Source of the DNA: CAZGUH01 sp964529005
Lineage (GTDB): Bacteria; Actinomycetota; Acidimicrobiia; Acidimicrobiales; Ilumatobacteraceae
DNA: 42,403 nt
Direction: 5' to 3'
NCBI GenBank assembly: GCA_964529005.1
Contig: CAZGUH010000034.1
Span: 1 to 42,403, forward strand
Of this stretch, positions 1-7,950 are shown in pieces. Each line of letters begins with the position of its first letter. Position 1 is the stretch's first letter. The notes under the pieces were generated by a model. That model did no database searches, was not told where the DNA came from, and saw only the letters and a list, made by a program, of their open reading frames with translations. The translations under genes and the position numbers were made by a program.

Positions 1-59
1 TGCATGTGTTAAGCACGCCGCCAGCGTTCGTCCTGAGCCAGGATCAAACTCTCCAACAA
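1..59 (-). rRNA. rrs: 16S ribosomal RNA, 5' end only
   Basis: Read on the - strand, the window edge contains the universal bacterial 16S start, including AGAGTTTGATCCTGGCTCAG (positions 52 down to 33) and then the GACGAACGCTGGCGGCGTGC block. Only about the first 59 bases lie inside the window; the gene continues beyond position 1. The 5' end at 59 is set by counting back from E. coli position 8. The sequence is of actinobacterial type, but this short piece cannot give a finer placement. Confidence 0.96.
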
Positions 60-353
60 GAACTCGCTCGGCGAACCGAGCTTCGTTCGAAGAGCCGTGA
101 AGCCAGAGTGGAATCTCTCTGTGCCGCTTCACGACCTGACTGAATGAACTGATCGGATGGGTATCCGACCATGAAATTGACAGACAGCCGATCTCGCCGA
201 AGCGACTCGACTGCCCGCACTGGCGTTCAGTCTTCTCTTCCGTTTTCAAGGAGCCGAAGCTCGGGGCACGCGCCTTGCGCGGGGTTTCCCCTGCTCAGGG
301 CGGTGGTGCCGGTGCCTTTCCGGTGCGTTTCCGCTCCCGTGAGGCGGAGATCA
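60..353 (-). promoter_or_regulatory. rRNA operon leader with hairpins and a boxA-like site
   Basis: This gene-free stretch is the transcribed leader of the rrn operon. It holds a GAGC-UUCG-GCUC hairpin (251-262) directly followed by CTCCTTGAAAACG (253-241), resembling the boxB/boxA antitermination arrangement of rRNA leaders. Next come a TCGGAT/ATCCGA hairpin (153-168), a long hairpin with arms CGTGAAGC/GCTTCACG (96-133) whose loop itself folds by CAGAG/CTCTG, and a UUCG-capped hairpin (66-81). The hairpins are seen directly; antitermination and RNase III processing roles are inferred. Confidence 0.6.
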
Positions 354-382
354 AAGCTACTGGCGGGATCAGGAAGCGTCAA
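354..382 (-). promoter_or_regulatory. Probable rrn promoter (-35 TTGACG, -10 TAGCTT)
   Basis: On the - strand a TTGACG hexamer (382-377) is followed after exactly 17 bases by TAGCTT (359-354), a good housekeeping-sigma match. It points at the 16S gene with a leader of roughly 290 bases. The -35 hexamer overlaps the tyrS stop codon (TGA, 381-379), so no terminator can separate the two genes before this promoter. Function is inferred from spacing and position. Confidence 0.7.
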
Positions 383-1647
383 CCTGGGGCGCCAGAAATT
401 TCGAGCAGGTGGTGCGTCGTGCGCCCCTTGCGGAGCAGGAGGAAGCGGCCGTGGAGCGGCGCGACGTCGCTGAGCTGGGTTTTCGCGTCGAGGACGCGCC
501 CGTTGACCCGGTAGCCGCCCTGCTGGATCGTGCGCCGCGCGTCGCCGTTCGAGCTCGCCAGCCCGCTGCGCACGAGCACGGCGAACACGTCTGACAGCTC
601 GCTCGGGTCGACCGCGGAATGTGGCACCTCCGCGGCGAGCGCGCGCAGCGTGGCCTCATCCGCGAGCGTCGGGTCACCGCCGAAGAGCACCGCTGCCGCG
701 GACGACGCTGCCCGCGCCGCCGCATCCCCGTGCACGAGGGCGGTCATCTCGTCGGCGAGAGCCCGCTGCGCCCGGCGCTCGTGGGGCGCCTTGTCGTGCT
801 CCGCGACGATCTCCTCCACCTCGGCCAGCGGCCGCAGGGAGAACGTGCGCAGCTGGGCGGCGACGACGGCATCGTCGGTCTGGAGCCAGTGCTGCCAGAA
901 CTGATACGGCGAGGTCTTGGCGGCATCGAGCCATACGCGGGCGCCGGTGGTCTTGCCGAGCTTCGAGCCGTCGGCGGCGGTCAGCAGCGGCCAGCAGAAC
1001 GCGTGCACGGCGCGGTTGCGCTTGCGGCGGATCAGATCGACGCCGGAGATGATGTTGCCCCACTGGTCCGAGCCGCCGATCTGGATCTCGCAGCCGAGAT
1101 GGTCGTGCAGCCAGAGGTAGTCGTTCGCTTGGAGCAGCATGTAGCTGAACTCGGTGAACGAGATGCCGTGCTCGCTCTCCAGCCGCTTGCGCACCGATTC
1201 GCGCGCCAGCATCTGGTTCACGGTGACGTGCTTGCCGACGTCGCGCAGGAACTCGAGCAGCGTGGTGGGCCCCGTCCAGTCACGGTTGTCGACCAGCACC
1301 GCGTGGTCGCCGGACACGCCCACGATGGAGACGATCTGGCGCTTGATGGCGGCCACGTTGTGGTCGAGGGTCGCGTCGTCCAGCAGGTTGCGCTCGTCGG
1401 AGCGCCCGCTCGGATCGCCCACCATGCCCGTCGCTCCGCCGGCGAGCGCGATCGCTCGATGGCCCGCCTCGCGGAAGCGCCGCAGCATGATCAGACCGAT
1501 CAGGTTGCCGACGTGGAGGCTGTCGGCGGTGGGGTCACAGCCGTAGTAGATGCCCACCGGCCCGGCAGCGATCCGGGCGCGCAACGCCTCACGATCGGTC
1601 GAATCGTGGATGAGACCGCGTGCCTCCAGGTCTGCGAGCAGGTCCAT
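379..1647 (-). CDS. tyrS: Tyrosyl-tRNA synthetase
   Basis: Charges tRNA-Tyr in the cytoplasm. At 422 residues it has normal length for the bacterial TyrRS family. The class I signature appears as HVGN (45-48), the KMSKS loop as KLGKT (229-233, the bacterial TyrRS form), tyrosine-pocket sequence around GGSDQWGN (191-198), and a C-terminal S4 RNA-binding domain (about 355-420). The start is the ATG before DLLADLEARG; an open frame continues further upstream, but that extension is low complexity and unlike the family. It faces away from the DUF2332 gene across 91 bases, and its stop codon is embedded in the -35 box of the following rrn promoter. A CAACAT hexamer six bases before the ATG may be a weak -10 element. 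Confidence 0.97.
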   Translation of the reverse strand: MDLLADLEARGLIHDSTDREALRARIAAGPVGIYYGCDPTADSLHVGNLIGLIMLRRFREAGHRAIALAGGATGMVGDPSGRSDERNLLDDATLDHNVAAIKRQIVSIVGVSGDHAVLVDNRDWTGPTTLLEFLRDVGKHVTVNQMLARESVRKRLESEHGISFTEFSYMLLQANDYLWLHDHLGCEIQIGGSDQWGNIISGVDLIRRKRNRAVHAFCWPLLTAADGSKLGKTTGARVWLDAAKTSPYQFWQHWLQTDDAVVAAQLRTFSLRPLAEVEEIVAEHDKAPHERRAQRALADEMTALVHGDAAARAASSAAAVLFGGDPTLADEATLRALAAEVPHSAVDPSELSDVFAVLVRSGLASSNGDARRTIQQGGYRVNGRVLDAKTQLSDVAPLHGRFLLLRKGRTTHHLLEISGAPG

Positions 1648-1738
1648 GCCGCCATGTTGGCACGGTGCTGGCCGCGTTCCTCCTGCCCGCCTGCCCGCCG
1701 TCTCCGCGCGACGGCGCTCGGGCTGGCAGCATGCCGGC

Positions 1739-2791
1739 ATGCCGTCGCTCGCCGATCGCTTCCGTGACTTCGCCCGCACGGCGATGCCGCGTGCGCCCCT
1801 CTACGCGGCGCTGTCTGCCGAGATCGCGCAGGATCCCGCCGTCTGGGGCCTGCTGGAGGCCGCCCCGGCGGGCCAGCAGATGCCGGTGCTGCTGTTCGCC
1901 ACCGTCCACGACCTCGTCCTGCGCGGGGAGGCGCCGGAGCTCGCGGCCTACTACCCGAGCGTGGCCGCCGCGCCGTTGCCTCCGAGCGAGGCCTTCCCGG
2001 CCTTTCGCGAGACGTGCGGCCGGCATGCCGACGAGATCCGTGCCACCGTCGCGACGCGCTCGACCCAGACCAACGAGGTCGGGCGATGCGCGGTCTTCCT
2101 TCCTGCGCTCGGCCTGCTGGAGACGGAGGTCGGTCCGCTGTCGCTGGTCGACGTGGGCGCCAGCGCGGGGCTGAACCTCCTCCTCGACCGGTACGCGTAC
2201 CGCTACGAGCCGGGTGGCACGGTCGGGGGCCCATCCCCGGTCACGCTCGCGTGCGGCACCCGCGGCAGCGTGCCGCTGCCGTCCGCCCCACCGCAGATCA
2301 CCGGGCGGCTCGGCCTCGACGCGGAGCCGATCGACGTGTGCGATCCCGACCAGGCGGGGTGGCTCGAGGCATGCGTATGGCCGGACCAGCTCGACCGCTT
2401 CCAACGGCTGCGCGCCGCGCTGGCGATGGCGCGGACCGATCCCCCGCCGGTGCGCCGCGGCGACGCCGTGGAGGACCTCGCCCCGGCGGTGACGGACGCC
2501 GCCGACTCGGGACATCCCACGCTGCTCACGAGCTGGGTGCTCAACTACCTGTCGCCGCGCCAGCGCGTCGACTTCGTCGCCCGACTCGACGATCTGGCGC
2601 ACGGCCACGACATCTCGTGGGTCGCCGCCGAGTCGCCCGCGCTCACCCCAGAACTGCCCTTCGGCGCCGCGGCCGACGACCCCGAGGACCGCACCGTGTT
2701 GTCATTGGTGCGCTGGCGAGGCGGTCAGCGCGAAGTCGGCACGCTGGCGGTCGTCCACCCGCACGGCTTCTGGATGCACTGGGAGAGCTGA
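1739..2791 (+). CDS. DUF2332 family protein
   Basis: A 350-residue protein matching the DUF2332 family of actinobacteria and proteobacteria, whose biochemical role is not established. Visible features are the family's internal VDVGASAGLNLLLDRY segment (about 139-154), which resembles a nucleotide or SAM-binding glycine loop, and a C-terminal HPHGFWMHW motif. No signal peptide or membrane segment is seen, so it is probably cytosolic. The ATG at 1739 is chosen because the family begins here (RFRDFARTAMPRAPLYAAL). It is monocistronic on the + strand, divergent from tyrS and convergent with bcp, whose stop codon lies five bases away. A methyltransferase-like activity is possible but unproven. Confidence 0.85.
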   Translation: MPSLADRFRDFARTAMPRAPLYAALSAEIAQDPAVWGLLEAAPAGQQMPVLLFATVHDLVLRGEAPELAAYYPSVAAAPLPPSEAFPAFRETCGRHADEIRATVATRSTQTNEVGRCAVFLPALGLLETEVGPLSLVDVGASAGLNLLLDRYAYRYEPGGTVGGPSPVTLACGTRGSVPLPSAPPQITGRLGLDAEPIDVCDPDQAGWLEACVWPDQLDRFQRLRAALAMARTDPPPVRRGDAVEDLAPAVTDAADSGHPTLLTSWVLNYLSPRQRVDFVARLDDLAHGHDISWVAAESPALTPELPFGAAADDPEDRTVLSLVRWRGGQREVGTLAVVHPHGFWMHWES

Positions 2792-2795
2792 GAGG

Positions 2796-3248
2796 TCAGC
2801 GAGCGGACTCGACGGCGGCGATCAGCTCGCTCACCGGGCGGTAGGTCAACCCGGCGATCGCCCGATGGGCATAGCGCACGATCCCGTTGCCGTCGACGAC
2901 GAAGACACTGCGGCGCGGAAAGCCGAGCGGTCCCAGCGTGCCGTACAGCCCGGCGACCTTCTTGTCGGTATCGGCCAGCAGCGGGAACTCGAAGCCGAAC
3001 TTCTCACGGAAGCGCTCGTGGCTCGACAGGTCCTGCGCGCTGATCGCCAGCACCTGCGCGCCCACCGCTTCGAACGCGGCGAGGTCGTCGTTGTAGGAGT
3101 TGAGCTGCTTCGTGCACACCGGGGTGTCGTCACCCGGATAGAACACGAGCACGACGGGCTGACCACGATACTCGCCGAGCGTGTAGTCGCGTCCCCCGGT
3201 GCCCGGCAGCGTGAACTCCGGCGCAACGTCACCCACGGCGACACTCAT
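2796..3248 (-). CDS. bcp: Peroxiredoxin, BCP/AhpC-TSA type (single cysteine)
   Basis: Thiol peroxidase of the bacterioferritin-comigratory-protein class, reducing hydrogen peroxide and organic peroxides in the cytoplasm. The 150-residue thioredoxin fold carries the peroxidatic motif P-G-D-D-T-P-V-C with Cys45. There is no other cysteine: the resolving Cys found five residues downstream in many BCPs is replaced, so this is a 1-Cys enzyme needing an external thiol, plausibly mycothiol or thioredoxin. The start ATG (MSVAVGD) has TACCCT seven bases upstream, suggesting a leaderless transcript of its own, although it also follows yebC in the same direction. Confidence 0.93.
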   Translation of the reverse strand: MSVAVGDVAPEFTLPGTGGRDYTLGEYRGQPVVLVFYPGDDTPVCTKQLNSYNDDLAAFEAVGAQVLAISAQDLSSHERFREKFGFEFPLLADTDKKVAGLYGTLGPLGFPRRSVFVVDGNGIVRYAHRAIAGLTYRPVSELIAAVESAR

Positions 3249-3255
3249 GGGCCGA

Positions 3256-3261
3256 AGGGTA
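3256..3261 (-). promoter_or_regulatory. Putative -10 element of bcp (TACCCT)
   Basis: TACCCT on the - strand sits seven bases before the bcp ATG, the spacing expected for a leaderless actinobacterial transcript. No clear -35 element is seen. Inference from the recurrent pattern in this window. Confidence 0.4.
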
Positions 3262-3297
3262 CCCAACACGGGACGAGCGAACCCACCACTCTCAGCG

Positions 3298-4047
3298 TCA
3301 GCCCCCCACCGCTTCCATGATCTCGTCGGAGATGTCGAAGTTGCCGAACACGTCCTGGACGTCGTCGTTGTCCTCGAGCGCGTCGACGATGCGCAGGACC
3401 TTGCGCGCCTCGTCCACGTCGGTGATCGCGATCGTCGTCGACGACACCATCGTGCTCTCCGCGGACAGCACCTCGAACCCGGCGGCTTGCAGCGCGTCGC
3501 GCACCTCGAACACCGCGCCGGGCTCGGAGGTGATCCGCCACGAACCGCCGTCGTCGCTCACGTCGTCGGCGCCGGCGTCGAGCGCCGCGAGGAGGAGATC
3601 GTCCTCGCTGGCGTCACCCGAGACGTAGAGCACGCCCTTGCGGCTGAACTGCCAGCTGACCGCGCCGGGCTCGGCCATCGAGCCGCCCAGCTTGGAGAAG
3701 ACCCCGCGCACGTCCGATCCGGTGCGGTTGCGGTTGTCGGTCAACACGTCGATCAGCAGGGCGACACCACCGGGCGCGTAGCCCTCGTAGGTGATCGCCT
3801 CGTACGTGCCGCCGTCGTTCTCACCTGTGCCCCGCTTGATCGCCCGGTCGATGGCGTCGTTGGTCATCTGCGCGGCCTTGGCCTTCTGCACCACGGTGCG
3901 CAGCGTCGCGTTGGAGGTGGCATCGCCCCCGCCCTCGCGCGCCGCGACCTCGAGCTGGCGGGCGATCTTCGCGAAGAGCTTGCCGCGCGCCTTGTCGGCC
4001 GCGCCCTTCTTGTGCTTGATCGTGGCCCATTTGGAGTGGCCGGACAT
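3298..4047 (-). CDS. YebC/PmpR family regulatory protein
   Basis: Conserved YebC/PmpR/TACO1 protein of 249 residues, complete from MSGHSKWATIKHKK to the acidic third domain. Family members act as DNA-binding transcription regulators or, in recent work on several bacteria, as factors easing translation of proline stretches; which applies here cannot be read from sequence. The Shine-Dalgarno AGGAGG lies inside the last codons of pdxT, with the ATG five bases past that stop, so the two are translationally coupled. The pdxS-pdxT-yebC order is common in actinobacteria, but the usual ruvC-ruvA-ruvB genes do not follow here; bcp does. Confidence 0.95.
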   Translation of the reverse strand: MSGHSKWATIKHKKGAADKARGKLFAKIARQLEVAAREGGGDATSNATLRTVVQKAKAAQMTNDAIDRAIKRGTGENDGGTYEAITYEGYAPGGVALLIDVLTDNRNRTGSDVRGVFSKLGGSMAEPGAVSWQFSRKGVLYVSGDASEDDLLLAALDAGADDVSDDGGSWRITSEPGAVFEVRDALQAAGFEVLSAESTMVSSTTIAITDVDEARKVLRIVDALEDNDDVQDVFGNFDISDEIMEAVGG

Positions 4048-4052
4048 CGGGA

Positions 4053-4628
4053 TCAGACCTCCTGGACGAAGCGGGCGTGCAGGCGCCCGTCTCCGGTGAG
4101 CTCGGGATGGAACGACGCCACGGTCGCAGAACCGTGGCGGGCGAGCACGACGTGGCCGTCGTACTCGGCGAGCACCTCGACGTCGGGGCCGTAGGACTCG
4201 ACCAGCGGGGCGCGGATGAACACGGCGTGGAACGGTCCCCCGTCGAGCCCCTTGACGTCGACGTCGGTCTCGAAGCTGTCGACTTGGCGGCCATAGCCAT
4301 TGCGCCGCACGGCGATGTCGACGTGCCCGAAGCTGCGCTGGTCGGGCCGGCCGTCGATCACCGAGGTGGCGAGCAGGATCATGCCGGCGCAGGTGCCGAA
4401 CACGGGCATGCCGGCCGCCAGGCGGTCGCCGATCGGGTCGAACAGGCCGGACGTGACGAGCAAGCGCGACATCGTCGTGCTCTCGCCGCCGGGCATCACC
4501 AGCGCATCGACGTGCGCGAGATCGTCTGCGGTGCGCACCTGGCGCGTGCGCGCGCCAGCGTCAGCGAGTGCCTGCTCGTGTGCTGCGAACGCGCCTTGCA
4601 GCGCAAGGACGCCGACGACGGGGCCCAT
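4053..4628 (-). CDS. pdxT: PLP synthase glutaminase subunit PdxT
   Basis: Class I glutamine amidotransferase that releases ammonia from glutamine and channels it to PdxS for pyridoxal 5'-phosphate synthesis. The 191-residue protein shows the oxyanion GGES turn (47-50), nucleophile Cys80 in GTCAGM, and the His174/Glu176 pair in FHPE, completing the triad. It follows pdxS by 47 bases and precedes yebC by five, so a single operon is likely. Start ATG (MGPVVGVLALQG) matches the family N terminus. Confidence 0.97.
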   Translation of the reverse strand: MGPVVGVLALQGAFAAHEQALADAGARTRQVRTADDLAHVDALVMPGGESTTMSRLLVTSGLFDPIGDRLAAGMPVFGTCAGMILLATSVIDGRPDQRSFGHVDIAVRRNGYGRQVDSFETDVDVKGLDGGPFHAVFIRAPLVESYGPDVEVLAEYDGHVVLARHGSATVASFHPELTGDGRLHARFVQEV

Positions 4629-4675
4629 CGGCGCTCCCTGGCGGGCGCCCGTCGGCAGAGCGTGCCGGCATCAGG

Positions 4676-5569
4676 TCACCAGCCTCGCTCGGCGTAGCGC
4701 TGGTTGATCTCGTCCATCGCGATGCCGGTCATCGGCGCCCCGAGCCCACGGCTGACCTTGGCGAGGATCTCGGCGTCGCGGAAGTGCGTCGTGGCCTCGA
4801 CGATCGCCTTGGCCCGCGGCGACGGGTCGTCGCTCTTGAAGATCCCGGAGCCGACGAACACCGCTTCGGCGCCGAGTTGCATGGCGAGCGCCGCGTCGGC
4901 CGGCGTGGCGATGCCGCCAGCGCAGAACAGCGGCACCGGCAGGGCGCCGGTTTCGGCGATCTCCTGCACGAGCGGCAGCGGCGCCTGGAGCCGCTTCGCC
5001 CAGTCGAACAGCTCGGCGGAGTCGGCCTGGGTGACGCGGCGGATGTCACCGGTGATGCTGCGCAGATGGCGGACGGCCTCGACGATGTTGCCGGTGCCCG
5101 CCTCGCCCTTGGAGCGGATCATGCACGCGCCCTCGGAGATCCGCCGCAGCGCCTCGCCGAGGTTCGTCGCTCCGCACACGAACGGCACCGTGAAGGCCCA
5201 CTTGTCGATGTGGTGCGCTTCGTCGGCAGGGGTCAGCACCTCGCTCTCGTCGACGAAGTCGACACCGAGCGCCTGGAGGATCTGCGCCTCGACGAAGTGC
5301 CCGATGCGGGCCTTGGCCATCACCGGGATCGACACCGCCGCCTTGATGCCCTCGATCATCTCCGGATCGCTCATCCGCGCCACCCCGCCGTCACGGCGGA
5401 TGTCGGCGGGGACGCGTTCGAGCGCCATCACTGCGCATGCGCCCGCGTCCTCGGCGATCTTGGCCTGCTCCGGCGTGACGACGTCCATGATGACGCCGCC
5501 CTTCAACATCTCGGCCAAACCGCGCTTGACCGGGAACGTTCCCGTGGCGCGCGACGAGGAGGTGGTCAT
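4676..5569 (-). CDS. pdxS: PLP synthase subunit PdxS
   Basis: Lyase subunit of the DXP-independent PLP synthase, condensing ribose 5-phosphate, glyceraldehyde 3-phosphate and ammonia into pyridoxal 5'-phosphate. It is a 297-residue (beta/alpha)8 barrel forming a dodecamer with PdxT. The catalytic lysines are present at Lys86 (VMAKARIGH) and Lys154 (RSKGEAGTG), and Asp29 is in the MDVVTPEQA segment. It heads the pdxS-pdxT-yebC run. A TAGCAT hexamer seven bases before the ATG, flanked by a 14-base palindrome, marks the probable promoter. Confidence 0.98.
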   Translation of the reverse strand: MTTSSSRATGTFPVKRGLAEMLKGGVIMDVVTPEQAKIAEDAGACAVMALERVPADIRRDGGVARMSDPEMIEGIKAAVSIPVMAKARIGHFVEAQILQALGVDFVDESEVLTPADEAHHIDKWAFTVPFVCGATNLGEALRRISEGACMIRSKGEAGTGNIVEAVRHLRSITGDIRRVTQADSAELFDWAKRLQAPLPLVQEIAETGALPVPLFCAGGIATPADAALAMQLGAEAVFVGSGIFKSDDPSPRAKAIVEATTHFRDAEILAKVSRGLGAPMTGIAMDEINQRYAERGW

Positions 5570-5576
5570 GGGATCA

Positions 5577-5596
5577 ATGCTACCGAGGAGCCTCGG
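5577..5596 (-). promoter_or_regulatory. Putative pdxS -10 element with adjoining palindrome
   Basis: TAGCAT (5582-5577, - strand) lies seven bases before the pdxS ATG. Directly upstream, filling most of the -10/-35 spacer, is the perfect palindrome CCGAGGAGCCTCGG (5583-5596). This is either an operator or a small hairpin; no regulator of pdx genes is encoded nearby apart from yebC in the same run. Inference only. Confidence 0.4.
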
Positions 5597-5629
5597 CCGA
5601 CCGCCGCTCGTTTCGCGCGCCGACCGCCG

Positions 5630-6733
5630 TCAGAAGCCCGTCGTGTTGCCGGCGCGGGGCAGCTCGATGAACGTGCGCCCCGGCGTCAGCCTGATGGGGT
5701 TCCCGAAGTCGTCGAGCAGGACGTAGGGGCCGAGCCGATCGGGCCGGTTCCACGTGCCGTGGATGTAGGTGCCGCCGGTGAACACCAGCGCTTCATTGGC
5801 GCCGACGCTGTGGGCGTCCGGGCTGCCGGAGATGCCCGAGCCGTACTCCATCACCAGCACGACCACGTTGTGCGCGTAGACCTGCCCGCCCGCCGCGTCC
5901 ATGTGCGGGCGGCCCTCCATCCAGCGGTGGTACACCCCGGCGGCGGCATCCCACTCCCAGCGCGCGGTGATGCTGTCCAGCTGCACCTCCACGCCGTTGC
6001 TGGGCGCTCCCGTCGCCGGCTCGCCCAGGCCGCGCCACACGAACTGCGGACCCGGCGTGGGCTGATCCGGCGGCGCCTGGGCGAACAGGGCGCTCGTGTT
6101 CGAGTAGAGGTTGTGCGGCGCCTTGCGTCCGCCGCCGCGGTAGTAGACCGCAGCCCGGCTCGGGCCGATGTCGAGCAGGTCGCTGGCCCGGATCGCGGCG
6201 GTGACCGTCTTGTTGCCGCCGCTCCACGCGAACAGCGGGTGGTTGAGCGACCCGAACAGGTCGATGTCCTGGATGCGGCCGGAGCGGATCGGGCCGACCG
6301 GATCGCTGCCGCCGCTGTGGAACACCATCGCGAACCGGGTGAGGTTGTCGTTGACGATCTCCTCGAACACGATGTCGGCCGCGTTGAAGCCGGTCTGCGG
6401 CCGTGCGCCCGGGGCGTTGTCGATCTTCACCACCAGCGCCGGATGGGCCGCAGCAGCGGGGTCCTCGAGCGGGACGCCGGTGAGCGGCCAGACCGGTGTC
6501 GGAGGCGTCGTCGTGGTCGTCGCCGGTTGGGTCGTGGTGGTCGTCGTCGCGGGCACGGTCGTGGTCGACGACGTGCTGGTCGTCGTGCGGGCTGCGGTCG
6601 TGCTCGGGGCGTCGGTGACGATGGGAGCCGACGAGGTGGCGCTGTCGTCGCCTCCCCCGCCGCAGGCGGCGAGAAGCGCGATGGCGAGGGCCGGCACGGC
6701 CCAGGTCGTGGAACGGCGGTGTCGGAGGAGCAT
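5630..6733 (-). CDS. DUF3048 lipoprotein, copy 1
   Basis: Secreted lipoprotein of the DUF3048 (YerB-like) family, function unknown. With the ATG at 6733 it has 367 residues: a basic start, a hydrophobic stretch and lipobox LLAAC with Cys24, then a Gly/Ser/Thr-rich linker and the DUF3048 domain, including FNAADIVFEEIV, FHSGGSDPVGPIRSGR and SLNHPLFAWSGGN. The longer upstream start is rejected because this one makes the protein the same length as its neighbour (also 367) and the initiation sites CCGGGA-N4-GTGATG align. It is a tandem paralogue of the next gene, separated by 113 bases containing TTCGAC-N18-GATACT, a possible promoter. Confidence 0.9.
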   Translation of the reverse strand: MLLRHRRSTTWAVPALAIALLAACGGGGDDSATSSAPIVTDAPSTTAARTTTSTSSTTTVPATTTTTTQPATTTTTPPTPVWPLTGVPLEDPAAAAHPALVVKIDNAPGARPQTGFNAADIVFEEIVNDNLTRFAMVFHSGGSDPVGPIRSGRIQDIDLFGSLNHPLFAWSGGNKTVTAAIRASDLLDIGPSRAAVYYRGGGRKAPHNLYSNTSALFAQAPPDQPTPGPQFVWRGLGEPATGAPSNGVEVQLDSITARWEWDAAAGVYHRWMEGRPHMDAAGGQVYAHNVVVLVMEYGSGISGSPDAHSVGANEALVFTGGTYIHGTWNRPDRLGPYVLLDDFGNPIRLTPGRTFIELPRAGNTTGF

Positions 6734-6846
6734 CACGATTCCCGGGGTCGAGCGCGCTGACGGCATGGCGTCGGCGCGCAGTGGTTGGATTCGCCGCCCG
6801 GCTGCCGCCCAGTATCGCGGGCGCGCGTGCCTCCGTCGAAGCGCGG

Positions 6847-7950
6847 TTACAGCGACGGCCCGAACGGCGTCGTCGTGCCGGTCTCGGCCAGCTCGATGAA
6901 CGTCCGGCCCGGCGTCAGCTCGATCGCCTTGCCGGTGTCATCGGTGAGCGTGAACGGCGCCAGACGGTCTGCACGCGTCCACGTCCCGTGGACGTACGCG
7001 CCGCCGGTGAACACGAACGCCTCGCCGGAGCCGACGCTCTGCGCCTCGGGGCTGTTGCGGTCGGCTGCGCTCGGGCGGTACTCCATCACCAGCACGACCA
7101 CGTTGTGGGTGCTCACCTGATCGCCGTTGGCGTCGTTGTGCACCCGGCCGTTCGTCTCGCGGTAGTACAGGCCTGTCGCCGGGTCCCAGTCCCAGCGTGC
7201 GGTGATGCCGCGGAGCTTGACCTCCGCCCCGACGCTCGCCTCACCGGCCGGCGCTTCGCCCTCGTCGCGGTAGCCGAACTGCTGCCCAGGCGTCGGGTTG
7301 CCTTCCGGCTGCTGGGCGAAGAGGTCCGACGTGCGCGAGTAGTAGTTGTGCGGCGCCGAGCGGTCCCTGCTGCGGAAGTAGGCGCCGCGGGCGATGTTCG
7401 GGCCGATGTCGACGAGGTCGCTGGCGTGGATCGCCTCGGTCACCCGGGCGTTGCCGCCGCTCCAGGCGAACAGCGGGTGGTTGAGCGAGCCGAACAGATC
7501 GATGTCCTGCGTGCGGCCGGAGCGGATCGGGCCGACCGGGTCGCTCCCTCCGCTGTGGAAGACGAACGCGAACCGGGTCAGCTGCCCTTCGACGATCTCC
7601 TCGTACACCAGGTCGGCGGCGTTGAATCCCGACTGGGGCCGGGCGTCGGGGTGGTTGTCGATCTTCACGACCAGGGCCGAATGGGCCGCCGCGCCCTCGT
7701 CGTCGAGCGCCACTCCCGTCAGCGGCCACACCGGGCGGGCCGCGACCGTCGTCGTCGTCTCCTCCGCGGTGGTCGTCGTCTCACGTTGGGTCGTCGAGGT
7801 CGCGCGTTCGGTCGTGGTCGGAGCGGCCTCGGTCGACGAGGTCGTCGAATCGGCGTCGTCGCCTCCGCCGCCGCACGCCGCAGCGACGAGTCCGAGGGCG
7901 ACCACCGGGATGGCGGCGCGGCGAATGATGGCGTGATGTCGGGGGGTCAT
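6847..7950 (-). CDS. DUF3048 lipoprotein, copy 2
   Basis: Second DUF3048 lipoprotein, 367 residues, with lipobox VAAAC at Cys26, a Thr/Ser/Glu linker (about 30-75) and the same conserved domain as copy 1 (FNAADLVYEEIV, FHSGGSDPVGPIRSGR, SLNHPLFAWSGGN). Its ATG overlaps the htpX stop as TGATG, indicating translational coupling with the membrane protease. A long upstream extension of the frame is a shadow of htpX and is discarded. The mature domain should sit on the outer face of the membrane. Association with lemA and htpX hints at envelope maintenance, but that is inference. Confidence 0.9.
   Translation of the reverse strand: MTPRHHAIIRRAAIPVVALGLVAAACGGGGDDADSTTSSTEAAPTTTERATSTTQRETTTTAEETTTTVAARPVWPLTGVALDDEGAAAHSALVVKIDNHPDARPQSGFNAADLVYEEIVEGQLTRFAFVFHSGGSDPVGPIRSGRTQDIDLFGSLNHPLFAWSGGNARVTEAIHASDLVDIGPNIARGAYFRSRDRSAPHNYYSRTSDLFAQQPEGNPTPGQQFGYRDEGEAPAGEASVGAEVKLRGITARWDWDPATGLYYRETNGRVHNDANGDQVSTHNVVVLVMEYRPSAADRNSPEAQSVGSGEAFVFTGGAYVHGTWTRADRLAPFTLTDDTGKAIELTPGRTFIELAETGTTTPFGPSL

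Noticed and set aside
120..200. Second rrn promoter within the leader
   Set aside because: No -35/-10 pair with acceptable spacing was found; the A/T-rich stretch near 170-180 lies between hairpins.
4053..5569. Acquisition of pdxS-pdxT by transfer
   Set aside because: Composition matches the neighbours and pdxS-pdxT-yebC is a standard actinobacterial order.
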